From: Tunturibacter gelidoferens
GTDB lineage: Bacteria; Acidobacteriota; Terriglobia; Terriglobales; Acidobacteriaceae
Direction of reading: 5' to 3'
NCBI RefSeq assembly: GCF_040358255.1
Contig: NZ_CP132938.1
Span: 992,001-1,056,000 of the forward strand
DNA: 64,000 nt
Part shown: piece by piece, positions 1 to 8,281 of the stretch
How the letters are laid out: each line of letters starts with the position of its first letter
Numbering within the stretch: position 1 is the stretch's first letter
Position numbers and translations under genes: made by a program
The notes under the pieces: model-generated
Database searches by the model: none
What the model saw: only the letters and a program-made list of their open reading frames with translations
Told to the model about the DNA's origin: nothing

Positions 1-411
1 TTTCTCAAAACTCTCACCGACGACATCTTCGACCTGATGATCGAAACCCTCAGCACGTCCCCTTCGCCACGGAACCTCATCATGATCGAGGTCTACGGAG
101 GCGCGGTTGCACGGGTACCCACAGACGCCACGGCCTTCGGACACCGCGACGCAATGTTCAACCTGAGTCTTCTGGCCATCTCGGACGATCCCGCAATCGA
201 CACCGAACAAACGGCGTGGGCGCGGGATGGATGGCAGAAGATTCTCCCCTACTCAACCGGCGGCGCCTACGTAAACTATCTCTCGGAGGGAGAGGACGTG
301 CACTCCGCCTACAGCGACGCCCGCTTCCAGCGCCTCGCGGCGATCAAAGCGCAGTACGATCCCGCGAATCTATTCCGCTTCAATCAAAACATTCCGCCTG
401 CCAAGAGTTAG
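1..411 (+). CDS. FAD-linked oxidase, C-terminal fragment (BBE domain)
   Basis: The reading frame is open from the first base, so the 5' part lies outside the window; only 136 residues are visible. The C-terminus (YVNYLSEGED, then FQRLAAIKAQYDPANLFRFN) is the berberine-bridge-enzyme (BBE) tail found at the end of FAD_binding_4 oxidoreductases, where it closes the substrate pocket; the family uses covalently bound FAD to oxidise sugars, alcohols or secondary metabolites. The N-terminal FAD-binding part cannot be checked, so the substrate is unknown. It ends at TAG 409-411 and converges with the TetR gene downstream. Confidence 0.85.
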   Translation, partial: FLKTLTDDIFDLMIETLSTSPSPRNLIMIEVYGGAVARVPTDATAFGHRDAMFNLSLLAISDDPAIDTEQTAWARDGWQKILPYSTGGAYVNYLSEGEDVHSAYSDARFQRLAAIKAQYDPANLFRFNQNIPPAKS

Positions 412-499
412 CCGCCCGACCACTCTCCGTCCGCAGGTCCGGAAACCGAAAGTAATCCAGAGGCCATTCGCTGCCTGGTTGGATAGATACAGCGCGCCC

Positions 500-1126
500 C
501 TATTTTCGCCGCCTGCCGGGCGGAGTGGAGGGCTGCCTCGGCGTTGAGCGCGAACCTGCGATGAGGATGTCAACAAGACGGCGGGCGCTGGGCTCCCAGC
601 CGGGCTGAGCAGCGGTGTGGAAGACGCCAACGAGGGCACGAACGAAGTCATTCGCGTCAGTGTCGGAGCGAAGATCGCCGCTCAAGACGGCCCGCTTGAC
701 GGAGGTTACGAAGGCGGTGTTGATCAGCGACCGGGAGCCTTCCATGAGCCGCAAGGAGCCTCCAGCGATCGTATTCATGGCGGGGATGATGAGCATCTTT
801 CCGGCGACATGGTCGATGAAGAGAAGCATCCACGCACGCAGCGCTTCAAGCGGTGGCATGGTGGCAGCGAAGCGCTGTTCGGCTGCAGCAAGCTTTTCGA
901 CTTCGCTGCGATAAACGGCTTCGATGAGGTCGTCGCGAGTTGGAAAGTGGCGATAGAGGGTAGCGTTGCCGATACCGGATCGGCGTGCGATGTCGTCGAG
1001 GCTCGCATCTGCTCCATCGCGTGTGAAAACATCCTTGGCCACCTCAAGGATGCGCTCGCGGTTGCGCTCCGCGTCGGCACGGGGTTTGCGAGGAGGCGAG
1101 AGGCGCGACAACTTCTTTTTGGCCAT
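500..1126 (-). CDS. TetR/AcrR family transcriptional regulator
   Basis: 208 residues, the usual TetR length. The N-terminal helix-turn-helix is clear: RERILEVAKDVFTRDG, then ASLDDIARRSGIGNATLYRHF around residues 42-62, with the classic recognition-helix ending NATLYRHF. The C-terminal ligand domain is not specific. There is a basic, proline-rich tail (PRQPSTPPGRRRK). It is divergent from the SDR gene at 1277, and the gap between them holds two palindromes (1156-1199) that probably are its operators, so it likely represses both itself and that oxidoreductase. Its inducer cannot be read from the sequence. Confidence 0.9.
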   Translation of the reverse strand: MAKKKLSRLSPPRKPRADAERNRERILEVAKDVFTRDGADASLDDIARRSGIGNATLYRHFPTRDDLIEAVYRSEVEKLAAAEQRFAATMPPLEALRAWMLLFIDHVAGKMLIIPAMNTIAGGSLRLMEGSRSLINTAFVTSVKRAVLSGDLRSDTDANDFVRALVGVFHTAAQPGWEPSARRLVDILIAGSRSTPRQPSTPPGRRRK

Positions 1127-1155
1127 AGAAACGGGAGACGAAAATTTTATGCAAC

Positions 1156-1199
1156 CGGGGACTATCCCCGTTTATCTTATTATGCGGGGACAGTCCCCG
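1156..1199. promoter_or_regulatory. Twin palindromic operators between tetR and SDR gene
   Basis: Two 15-bp palindromes, CGGGGACTATCCCCG (1156-1170) and CGGGGACAGTCCCCG (1185-1199), are both followed by CGTTT and have centres 29 bp apart. They sit in the 150-bp gap between the divergent TetR and SDR genes, which is where TetR regulators normally bind. The second is perfect around its central base; the first has one mismatch. Operator function is inferred. Confidence 0.65.
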
Positions 1200-1276
1200 T
1201 TTTATAAGGCACCAGCCTGAATGTCAACTTGACGCGGGCTTGGTAGACTGCGCCACCAACAACAGGAGGAGTGACC

Positions 1277-2161
1277 ATGCGTCTATTCGTAACGGGTTCG
1301 ACGGGATTCATTGGGACGGAGCTGGTGAAAGAGTTGATTGAGGTAGGGCACCAGGTGCGTGGACTTACCCGCAGCGATGCCGGCGTGGAGCAGTTGAAGG
1401 CTGTCGGTGCCGAGGTCCATCGCGGCGACTTCCAGGACCTCGACTGCCTGCGCCGCGGAGCCGAGGGGATGGATGCTGTGGTAAACCTGGCCTTCAACCA
1501 CGACGACTTTTCGAAGTTTGCGCAGAATGCGAAGGACGAGATCCAGGCGATTGAGGCCATGGGATCGGTCCTCGAACCAGGCAAGTTGCTGGTGATCACC
1601 TCCGGGGTCGGGCCCAGTGCACCGGGTCAGCTGCGCAAAGAGACTGATCCCCCGGCAGACTCGCCCGCGATGCCGCGCAGGCCGGAACAGGCGGCGCAGG
1701 CTGTGGCGGCAAAAGGTGTTCATGCGGCGATTGTGCGGCTACCGCAGGTGCATGACACGCGCAAGCAGGGGCTGGTGACGAGGTTGATTCAGATCTCTCG
1801 CGAGAAGGGTGTTTCGGCTTATGTGGGCGACGGCGCGAACCGCTGGGCCGCAGCTCCGCTAAAAGATGTTGCTCACCTGTATCGTCTGGCGGTCGAGAAG
1901 ACGGGACCAGGCACGACGACGTATCACGCTTTGCAGGAAGAGGGCGTGTCGCTGCGGGATATCGCGGAGACGATCGGTAAGGGGCTGCAGGTGCCGGTGG
2001 TTTCGATCCCCGCTGAAAAGGCCGTCGAGCACTTCGGGATCTTCTTCGGGCACGCTGCAGCACAGAATATGCCGGGTTCAAGCGAGTGGACGCGCAAGAC
2101 ACTTGGCTGGGAGCCAACAGGGCCGGGGCTGATCGAGGATTTGACGAATAGGAAGTACTGA
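1277..2161 (+). CDS. NAD(P)-dependent epimerase/dehydratase family (atypical SDR) protein
   Basis: 294 residues. The N-terminus MRLFVTGSTGFIG carries the Rossmann motif GxTGFIG of extended/atypical short-chain dehydrogenases, and the rest has the length and layout of NmrA/epimerase-like proteins. The usual YxxxK catalytic pair is not obvious, so the reaction is uncertain. An in-frame GTG lies at 1271, but AGGAGG at 1264-1269 is correctly spaced (7 bp) for the ATG at 1277, which is preferred. It is divergent from the TetR gene and probably under its control. Confidence 0.88.
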   Translation: MRLFVTGSTGFIGTELVKELIEVGHQVRGLTRSDAGVEQLKAVGAEVHRGDFQDLDCLRRGAEGMDAVVNLAFNHDDFSKFAQNAKDEIQAIEAMGSVLEPGKLLVITSGVGPSAPGQLRKETDPPADSPAMPRRPEQAAQAVAAKGVHAAIVRLPQVHDTRKQGLVTRLIQISREKGVSAYVGDGANRWAAAPLKDVAHLYRLAVEKTGPGTTTYHALQEEGVSLRDIAETIGKGLQVPVVSIPAEKAVEHFGIFFGHAAAQNMPGSSEWTRKTLGWEPTGPGLIEDLTNRKY

Positions 2162-2481
2162 CGATTCCGTTGGACGACTAAGACCGCCCAACGCCGAGGC
2201 CCCTGGGTCGTTCCGGGGCTTCGTTCTGTTTGCGAATCGTGCCGATCGATGTGTGTTGCTCACGCGTTGGTCCTTGAAAGTCGGCTTCCAGGAAGTTACG
2301 GACTCGAAATCAGGAAGATGGCCCGAACTCCGAAAGGGCCGACTCTCCAACCTCCCGTTTTCACAGTCAAAATCTTCTGTCAAGCCCTCATCACATCTAT
2401 CTCATTTATCGTCAATGAGATCCACCTTGCGCATGAGTTATGGCAAATCCGCTATCATTGAAAGACAGAGCAAAAAAGAAG

Positions 2482-2513
2482 GCCCCCGCGATCATCATCC
2501 CCGGGGGCTTTTT
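2482..2513 (+). terminator. Rho-independent terminator-like hairpin
   Basis: GCCCCCG (2482-2488) pairs with CGGGGGC (2502-2508) and is followed directly by five T residues; an A-rich tract (CAAAAAAGAA) precedes it, so it could work in both directions. It lies 320 bp past the SDR stop, too far to be its obvious terminator, and may end a short non-coding transcript. Confidence 0.6.
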
Positions 2514-2642
2514 CTATTTCTGCTCGAATTATCGACGCTAACCCTTTTCGAAAGACGAATTTACCCGTAACCCCTTTGCATGGACGATTTTACGAAACGT
2601 CAAAAATGTTATGTCACTCATTCCAAAGATTTTATTACGAAA

Positions 2643-2660
2643 TACCCCCGGAGGGGGGTA
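2643..2660. repeat. TACCCCC/GGGGGTA inverted repeat, copy 1
   Basis: TACCCCC (2643-2649) and GGGGGTA (2654-2660) form a short strong hairpin 75 bp beyond the hpnI stop codon. A sister copy lies at 19850-19869. It may act as a terminator for hpnI or be a dispersed intergenic repeat. Confidence 0.55.
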
Positions 2661-2734
2661 CCCCCAGGCACGGCATACTCAGACGCGTATCGGTATCCAT
2701 GATGCAATCCGGACACATCGACGTCGCCCACCGT

Positions 2735-3916
2735 TCAGAGGCTCACAGGAGGTACAGGCGTGATCCGTCCATCCCGCAGCGCGAACAACTCCCCGCGCCA
2801 CACCACAGTATCTCCGGCAAAGCTCCAGGCCCAGAAGCCCAGCCCAAAGAAATCCCGCAGCGGCAGCAACCACAGGTCGCGCAACACCTGCTCATCGCCC
2901 AGCACGCCCACTCCGACCGAAAGCGCCACCGCAACCCGCGCCAGCAGCACCACACTCAGCAGAGAAAAGCTCCAAAGTGCAAGCCCACTCGCAACGCAGG
3001 TCATCACCGCCCATGGCACCGCATACGTAATCCCCAGTCCGAGGTATCCCAACTTGCGCGAATCCCGCGTCGATCTCGCCCAGCGCAGTTGATGGTCCTT
3101 GAACCCGCGGTAGTGATACTCCGGTACGGTAGTCTCCACCACCTCATTCGCAAGCTCCACGCGATACCCTGCCCCCGCAATGCGCGCGCCCATCTCGTAG
3201 TCGTCAGCCAGATACTCCGTCAGCGGCTCAAGACCCCCAGCCTTCGCCAGCACGCTCTTGCTGGTAGCAAGCGTCGATCCCAGCCCAAATCGAATCCCGC
3301 CCTCCAGCTTGCGCGCCGTCAGCACACCCGGCAGAAAGTCCGTCGAAATACCCAACGCCTCCAGCCGCGACCACACCGTCAGGCCCCCGCCGCCCTCCGC
3401 AGTGCGGCCGATATAAGGAGCCGTCACCATGCCCACCTTCGCGTCGGAAAAACACTGCATCACCCGCGTCAGATACTGCGGAGAGACACGAATGTCGCTG
3501 TCGTTGATCAGCACATGCTCATACCGGGCCTCGCGCAGCATCTGCACCAGATTGCTCACCTTACCCGACGTACCCAGCCGCTCCCGGCACTCCACCAGGC
3601 GGATCGCACACGCAGGAAACTCAGCCTGCAGCCGCTCGATCTCACCAACGGCCGGATCGTTCAGGCTGCTTACGCCGAAGACAATCTCGAAGTTGCCCGC
3701 GTACTGCTGCCGGCAGTGACTCACCAGCCCCGCATACATCCGCTGGTCCACGCCCTTCACCGGCTTCAAGATCGTAACGTCGGGGGCGAAGCCAACATCG
3801 ACCGCCTTTCGCCGCCAATAGTGTGCGAAGTCACGGGTACCCCACAGCGCCAGCAGCAGATAGGCGAGCCCGGCAAGTGTCAACAGCGTCGTGATCGCCT
3901 CAATTGTGATGGCCAT
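2735..3916 (-). CDS. hpnI: Hopanoid-associated glycosyltransferase HpnI (ceramide glucosyltransferase-like)
   Basis: 393 residues. An N-terminal membrane helix (residues 3-25) is followed by a GT2 domain of the ceramide-glucosyltransferase type: VTILKPVKGVD, the acceptor motif INDSDIRV, LADDYEMG, and the H(Q)LRWARSTR motif standing in for the (Q/R)XXRW signature. The last ~110 residues form several membrane helices. HpnI adds N-acetylglucosamine to bacteriohopanetetrol in extended hopanoid synthesis, at the cytoplasmic face of the membrane. No other hpn gene is in the window, so the call rests on family resemblance alone; a lipid GT of other specificity is possible. Confidence 0.82.
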   Translation of the reverse strand: MAITIEAITTLLTLAGLAYLLLALWGTRDFAHYWRRKAVDVGFAPDVTILKPVKGVDQRMYAGLVSHCRQQYAGNFEIVFGVSSLNDPAVGEIERLQAEFPACAIRLVECRERLGTSGKVSNLVQMLREARYEHVLINDSDIRVSPQYLTRVMQCFSDAKVGMVTAPYIGRTAEGGGGLTVWSRLEALGISTDFLPGVLTARKLEGGIRFGLGSTLATSKSVLAKAGGLEPLTEYLADDYEMGARIAGAGYRVELANEVVETTVPEYHYRGFKDHQLRWARSTRDSRKLGYLGLGITYAVPWAVMTCVASGLALWSFSLLSVVLLARVAVALSVGVGVLGDEQVLRDLWLLPLRDFFGLGFWAWSFAGDTVVWRGELFALRDGRITPVPPVSL

Positions 3917-3982
3917 CTCAGTAGTCTACCGAACCTACTCACACCGAATCACCACCCGCTATTCCGAGATCGGTCACCTACA

Positions 3983-5230
3983 CTACTCATAACGCAAAGC
4001 CTCGATCGGATTCAGATTCGCCGCCTTCCACGCCGGATAAATGCCGAAGAGAAGTCCGATTCCGCACGAGCAGCCGAAGGCCAGGGCAACCCACAGCGCC
4101 GACAGCATCGACGGAAAGAAGAGGTGTAGCACCAGGGCGATCGCACTGCCGATGAGCACGCCAATGACGCCGCCGACAGCGCAGAGCGTAATGGCCTCCA
4201 GGGTGAACTGCGCGAGGATGGTTTGCTTGCTCGCACCGATCGCCTTGCGCACCCCGATCTCCCGCGTTCGCTCCGTCACGCTGACCAGCATAATATTCAT
4301 CACGCCGACGCCTCCCACCAGCAACGCCACGCTGGAGAGCGCAAACAGCAGTAAAAACAGGCCACCTGTGATCGTGGTCCAGAGACGAGTCAGCGAATCG
4401 GTTCCAAAGATCGCGAAGTTGTCCGGCGCCTCGTTCTTCACCTTCCGCCTGCGCCGTAACAGCTCTTCCAGCTCATCCTGCACCAGCGTCTTGTTCTTCT
4501 GGTCATCAAACTTCAGGCTGATCCAGTAATCCAGTATCTCCGGGTGGATCTTGTGGAACGTAGTCACGGGGAAGAACGCCTTGTTGTCTTCCGGGTTCTT
4601 GCCTCCGCCAAACGCCTGTTTCTGTTTGTCCATTACCCCCACAACGGTAAATGTCATGCCCGCGATGGTCACATCCTCGCCCACCGGATTCGTCGCGCCG
4701 AACAGCCCGTCCGCCGTATCGATCCCCAGCACGACAACGTTCGCTGCCCGCTCCACGTCGCTCTCGTTGAAGAAGCGGCCATCCTTCAAGTCGAGCTCAT
4801 ACACATCCTTCACGCTCGCCGTGTCACCCTCCAGGGTCGTCCCCTCCATGATCTTGGGACCATATTTCACCGCGACCGTGCCCTCCACACCGCTCTTGTC
4901 CCGATATTGCAATCCCGGCGTCACCGCCACCACATGCGGCAGCTCCTTCATCGCCATCGCGTCCTCGTAGGTCAACTGCTTCCGCGTCAGCATCTCTGTC
5001 GTTGGCCGCACCCCGATCACGGGAAACCGGAAGACCCAGATCACATTCGTCCCCAGCGACTCCACCAGGCCCGACACACTCGAGTTCAACCCGTTAATCA
5101 CCGACGAGATGATAATCACCGTCATCACGCCAATCACAATCCCCAGAATCGTCAGTCCGCTGCGCAGCTTGTTCGCCCGCAGCGTATCCAGAGCCATCAC
5201 TACCGTTTCTTTCGTATCGGCGATCCGCAT
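3983..5230 (-). CDS. MacB-like ABC transporter permease (FtsX family)
   Basis: 415 residues with the MacB/FtsX layout: N-terminal helix in LRSGLTILGIVIGV, a periplasmic MacB_PCD domain of about 230 residues, then three C-terminal helices including the conserved TERTREIGVRKAIGAS loop that couples to an ATPase. An in-frame TTG is one codon upstream, but GGGAGG sits properly before ATG at 5230. It lies 40 bp after a paralogous permease and is probably co-transcribed. Neither an ATP-binding subunit nor a membrane-fusion protein is next to it, so the partner must be encoded elsewhere; substrate unknown. Confidence 0.9.
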   Translation of the reverse strand: MRIADTKETVVMALDTLRANKLRSGLTILGIVIGVMTVIIISSVINGLNSSVSGLVESLGTNVIWVFRFPVIGVRPTTEMLTRKQLTYEDAMAMKELPHVVAVTPGLQYRDKSGVEGTVAVKYGPKIMEGTTLEGDTASVKDVYELDLKDGRFFNESDVERAANVVVLGIDTADGLFGATNPVGEDVTIAGMTFTVVGVMDKQKQAFGGGKNPEDNKAFFPVTTFHKIHPEILDYWISLKFDDQKNKTLVQDELEELLRRRRKVKNEAPDNFAIFGTDSLTRLWTTITGGLFLLLFALSSVALLVGGVGVMNIMLVSVTERTREIGVRKAIGASKQTILAQFTLEAITLCAVGGVIGVLIGSAIALVLHLFFPSMLSALWVALAFGCSCGIGLLFGIYPAWKAANLNPIEALRYE

Positions 5231-5270
5231 CAACGACCTCCCTGCCCTCTGTCCCTGCCCAGCCCGTGCC

Positions 5271-6494
5271 TCACTCCGATCTCAGCGCCACGATCGGATC
5301 CAGTTGCGCGGCCTTTCGCGCCGGATAGACACCGAAGAAGATTCCCGTACCGGTAGCCATCACCAGCCCGGCAATGACGCTCCACAGCGCAATCGTCGAA
5401 GGAAATCCTGCCAGGATCGTAATCACCTGCGCCACCAGGATTCCCCCGATCACGCCGAAGACTCCGCCGACCAGCGCCATTGTCCCCGACTCGATCAAAA
5501 ACTGCATCAGGATATCCTTTGGACGCGCGCCCAGAGCCTTGCGGATACCGATCTCGCGCGTCCGCTCAGTCACGCTCACCAGCATGATATTCATAATTAC
5601 GATGCCGCCGACGACCAGCGAGATCAGCGCCACCGCCCCGGCCACCGCCCCAAACGACCGCGTCACGATGCTGAAGAATCCCACCAGCGTATTGTTCGTA
5701 TCCAGCTCAAACGAATCCTCGGATCCCGGAGCGTCATGCCGGCTCGATCGCACCAGAACCCTTACCTCGTCCGCCGCCGTCTCCAGCACCGGTCCAGCCT
5801 CACCCGCCTTCACATAAATCGTCAGCGTCTTCGCCGTCCCATAGCTCTTCTGAAACGCCGTCAGCGGCACGGCGACCCAGTTGTCCTGGCTAGCACCAAA
5901 CGTGCTCCCCTGTTTCTCGCTGATCCCAATCACCGTGTACGGAGTGCCGTCGACCCGCAACTCTTGTCCCAGCGGATCCACTCCCGCAAAAAGATGGTCC
6001 TCAATATCGGTCCCGATGATCGCCACATGCGAGGCATGCTCCTGGTCCGCCTCTGTGAACCCGCGCCCCTGCATGATGTTCAGGTTCTGCAGCGAAGGCA
6101 TCTGCCACGTATATCCCCGGATGTTCGTATCAGTCGTGGACTCCGTACCCCGCACGATCTTCCCCGTCACGGCCTGCTGCGCGCCAATCCCGATGCAGTG
6201 CCTGCAGTTCGCCGCCACATACTGAAAGTCCGGGTAGAGGATGTTCTTGCGCTTCTGATACCGCTGATAGTCCTCAGGGCTGGTGATGATCTGGGGCATC
6301 TTCGAGACGGTGAAGACATCTGCGCCGTAGCTGGCGAACTTTGTGGTGACATAGGTGTTCGCGCCGTTGACCAGCGTCACCACCGCGATCACGCTCGCTA
6401 CGCCGATAACAACGCCGAGCAGGGTCAGGACGGAGCGGAGCTTGTTCGCCCAGAGCGACTGCAGCGCGATCTTTACGGCCTCTTTGAATTCCAT
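5271..6494 (-). CDS. MacB-like ABC transporter permease (FtsX family), paralogue
   Basis: 407 residues from MEFKEAVKIALQSLWANK. The architecture is that of its neighbour: first helix LRSVLTLLGVVIGVASVI, extracytoplasmic MacB_PCD domain, and three C-terminal helices with TERTREIGIRKALGAR. The frame stays open up to 6608, but that longer start would run towards the rnpB promoter, and ATG at 6494 matches the family N-terminus. It heads a two-permease operon. The periplasmic part has two close cysteines (NCRHCIG) that could form a disulfide. No ATPase is adjacent. Confidence 0.9.
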   Translation of the reverse strand: MEFKEAVKIALQSLWANKLRSVLTLLGVVIGVASVIAVVTLVNGANTYVTTKFASYGADVFTVSKMPQIITSPEDYQRYQKRKNILYPDFQYVAANCRHCIGIGAQQAVTGKIVRGTESTTDTNIRGYTWQMPSLQNLNIMQGRGFTEADQEHASHVAIIGTDIEDHLFAGVDPLGQELRVDGTPYTVIGISEKQGSTFGASQDNWVAVPLTAFQKSYGTAKTLTIYVKAGEAGPVLETAADEVRVLVRSSRHDAPGSEDSFELDTNNTLVGFFSIVTRSFGAVAGAVALISLVVGGIVIMNIMLVSVTERTREIGIRKALGARPKDILMQFLIESGTMALVGGVFGVIGGILVAQVITILAGFPSTIALWSVIAGLVMATGTGIFFGVYPARKAAQLDPIVALRSE

Positions 6495-6616
6495 TGCCTT
6501 GTCTACCTTGGGTACGCTTGAGACTACCAGCCAGAGGCCTCCAAAGCGAGACTTGCCTTGCTCTCTAATACGCAGCTGGACGGGTTTTGTTCGCTGCGTG
6601 GGATACACTTATAGCT

Positions 6617-7087
6617 GCAGGCGGCTGGATGATCGCTGCCGCCTTCACCGCAAGGTGTTTGGCGGGGGAGGAAAGTCCGAACTCCGCAGGGCAGTGTGCC
6701 GGATAACGTCCGGGACGGAGGTTTCAAGACCTCTGGACGGCAAGTGCAACAGAGAATGAACCGCCTCAGGTTGGTGATTTGCCTCGGTAGATCCGCAAGC
6801 GGCTTGGGGTAAGGGTGAAAAGGTGCGGTAAGAGCGCACCGCGCGGCCAGTAATGGACGCGGCAGGGTAAACCCCACACGGAGCAAGACCAAATAGGCAG
6901 GGATCTTGCCGCTTCTCTTCAGGCGGCAGGAGCGTATCGGCCCGATGCGCCCAGGCGGAGAGACTCGAAATGGCGGTGACGCCGTCCAGAGAGCCGAAAC
7001 TTGCGGGTAGGTTGCTAAAGCGCCGCAGTAATGCGTCGCGTAGAGGAATGATCGTCTAAAACAGAATTCGGCTTACGGGCCGTCTGC
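6617..7087 (+). ncRNA. rnpB: RNase P RNA, bacterial class A
   Basis: This is the catalytic RNA that trims the 5' ends of tRNAs. The conserved core GAGGAAAGTCCGAACTCC (CR I) lies near 6667, the P8-P10 region has GGTAAGGGTGAAA-like and AGGGTAAACCCC elements, and the 3' core has AGAGGAATGATCG followed by ACAGAATTCGGCTTAC. The 5' GCAGGCGGC and 3' GGCCGTCTGC ends pair to form helix P1, which sets the boundaries used here. A possible -10 box TACACT lies at 6604-6609. A 10-bp terminator stem follows immediately. Confidence 0.95.
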
Positions 7088-7095
7088 GAACTTAT

Positions 7096-7127
7096 GGCCT
7101 CGAAATCGCTCAAACGGTTTCGAGGCC
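7096..7127 (+). terminator. rnpB terminator
   Basis: GGCCTCGAAA (7096-7105) pairs perfectly with TTTCGAGGCC (7118-7127) around a 12-nt loop, 9 bp after the RNase P RNA. The T-rich tail is weak (GTCTGATTTTC), but position and stem strength make termination likely. Confidence 0.75.
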
Positions 7128-7205
7128 GTCTGATTTTCGGTGGGATTTTTTTTGCTTGTGGTGGGAGGGGATTTTTGCTGGGTTTCTACAAATTGTGGAT
7201 GCAAA

Positions 7206-7251
7206 ACGTGGTGTTTTGGATGGTGAAACGTGGTGTGTTTGTGGTGTTTTG
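7206..7251. repeat. GTGGTGTTTTG-type repeat cluster, copy 1
   Basis: Three versions of an ACGTGGTGTTTTG-like word occur at 7206-7218, 7228-7239 and 7240-7251 in a G/T-rich strand-biased stretch. The same word recurs three times upstream of glyA (37681-37752). No protein is encoded. Confidence 0.6.
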
Positions 7252-7359
7252 TATGGCTGGGGATGCGCCTTTTTGAGCTGCGAAAAATGTGACAGGTTTT
7301 TGAGATTTATTTTTGAGGTCGTGGCGGACACGGGCGAAATGCAGGGGTCTCTCCACTAC

Positions 7360-7386
7360 GCGACAGACGGTGAGACTGTCTGTCGC
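7360..7386. repeat. Perfect hairpin GCGACAGAC / GTCTGTCGC
   Basis: A 9-bp perfect stem with a 9-nt loop, followed by TTCGGTCGAGATGACG. It lies in the non-coding stretch between rnpB and ruvA. The flank reads like known dispersed intergenic elements of acidobacteria, but that is from memory and not proven here. Confidence 0.5.
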
Positions 7387-7419
7387 TTCGGTCGAGATGA
7401 CGAGGTCTCGGGCAGTGGC

Positions 7420-7609
7420 AAGGTTCAGGGTGACGAGGTTCAGGGCAGCGCCGGTCCAGGGCAGCGACTGGGTCCAGGGCGGCGACGGGGTTCTCGGCGG
7501 TGACAAGGCTCAGGGTGAGGAGTTTCTGGCGACGAGGTTCAGGGCGGTGACGAGGTCAGGGCGACGAGGTTCAGGGCGGTGACGAGGTTCAGGGCGACGA
7601 GGTCAGGGC
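7420..7609. repeat. Imperfect tandem repeat, unit GACGAGGT(T)CAGGGC(GGT)
   Basis: Five adjoining units lie at 7531-7548, 7549-7562, 7563-7580, 7581-7595 and 7596-7609, with 14, 15 or 18 bp per unit; more degenerate units extend upstream to about 7420. The array stops 12 bp before the ruvA stop codon, so it forms the 3' flank of that gene. Together with the two features before it, it fills the whole 7131-7621 gap. Confidence 0.8.
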
Positions 7610-7621
7610 GACGGTGCGAGG

Positions 7622-8221
7622 CTAACGGATGGCGGCCATGGCGGCGCGGAAGAGGCTTTCGAAGTCGTGGGAGGCAGCGGGATCTTTGGCGACGGCGGTT
7701 TCGATGGCTTTCTGGGCGACGGGGCGGGGGTAGCCGAGGTTGACAAGGGCGGAGAGGGCATCGTCGCCGGCGGGGCCGTGATGAGGGCCTCCCGTGGTGG
7801 TGGGGATGGCGACGGCGAGGTCGTCGAGCTTGTCTTTGAGCTCGAGGACAACTCGCTCGGCGGTCTTTTTGCCGATGCCTGGGATGCGGGTGAGGGTGGC
7901 GTGGTCGCCGGAGCGGATGGCGGTGATCAGGCGGCTGCCGTCGATGCCGCTGAGGACGGTGATGGCCAGCTTTGGGCCGATGCCGGAGATGGTGAGGAGC
8001 TTTTCGAAGAGACGCTTCTCCTGAGTTTCGGAGAAGCCGAAGAGCGCGATCTGGTCTTCACGGACGTGGGTGTGGATGTGCAGAGTCGCTTCTGCGCCTT
8101 CGTTGGGAAGAGCGGAGAAGGTAGTGACGCTGATGGTGACGTCGTAGCCCACACCAGCACACTCGAGGATGGCCTGATTGGGAGTTTTTGCGAGGAGGCG
8201 TCCGCGGAGGTGAGCGATCAT
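7622..8221 (-). CDS. ruvA: Holliday junction branch migration protein RuvA
   Basis: 199 residues, the normal RuvA length. Domain I starts MIAHLRGRLLAK and includes VGYDV and HIHTHVREDQIALFGF. The two helix-hairpin-helix motifs follow (LLTISGIGPKLAITVLSG and LTRIPGIGKKTAERVVLEL), and domain III at the C-terminus (DALSALVNLGYPRPVAQKAI) contacts RuvB. RuvA tetramers bind four-way junctions in recombination repair. The frame extends upstream for 92 codons, but the family N-terminus fixes ATG at 8221. No ruvB or ruvC neighbour is present. Confidence 0.96.
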   Translation of the reverse strand: MIAHLRGRLLAKTPNQAILECAGVGYDVTISVTTFSALPNEGAEATLHIHTHVREDQIALFGFSETQEKRLFEKLLTISGIGPKLAITVLSGIDGSRLITAIRSGDHATLTRIPGIGKKTAERVVLELKDKLDDLAVAIPTTTGGPHHGPAGDDALSALVNLGYPRPVAQKAIETAVAKDPAASHDFESLFRAAMAAIR

Positions 8222-8281
8222 GCTTCTGGTGATTGTAGCGTGTTGGGCGCTCCGCTCTGGCAAGACGAGGGGTGCATTAAG

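Larger units (their letters stand above)
2162..2734. other. Intergenic region with two hairpins
   Basis: No convincing coding sequence. It holds the terminator-like hairpin at 2482-2513 and the C/G hairpin at 2643-2660, described separately. A long open frame on the plus strand from 2576 is antisense to hpnI and is rejected. Confidence 0.6.

Noticed and set aside
2576..4129. Long plus-strand open frame of 517 codons
   Set aside because: It is antisense to hpnI, full of Arg/His/Pro/Gln, as expected for the complement of a GC-rich gene, and has no domain.
4544..6521. Plus-strand open frames over the permease genes
   Set aside because: Low-complexity, His/Arg-rich translations opposite clear MacB-type proteins.
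6495..6608. Longer N-terminus for the second permease
   Set aside because: The 38 extra residues do not fit the family and run into the rnpB promoter; ATG 6494 gives the family start.
7420..7609. Tandem array considered as CRISPR
   Set aside because: Units adjoin without spacers and are imperfect; no cas genes are present.
7667..8281. Extended start of the RNase T2 frame
   Set aside because: This part is antisense to ruvA and Asp/Gly-rich; a signal peptide begins at 8282 or 8291.
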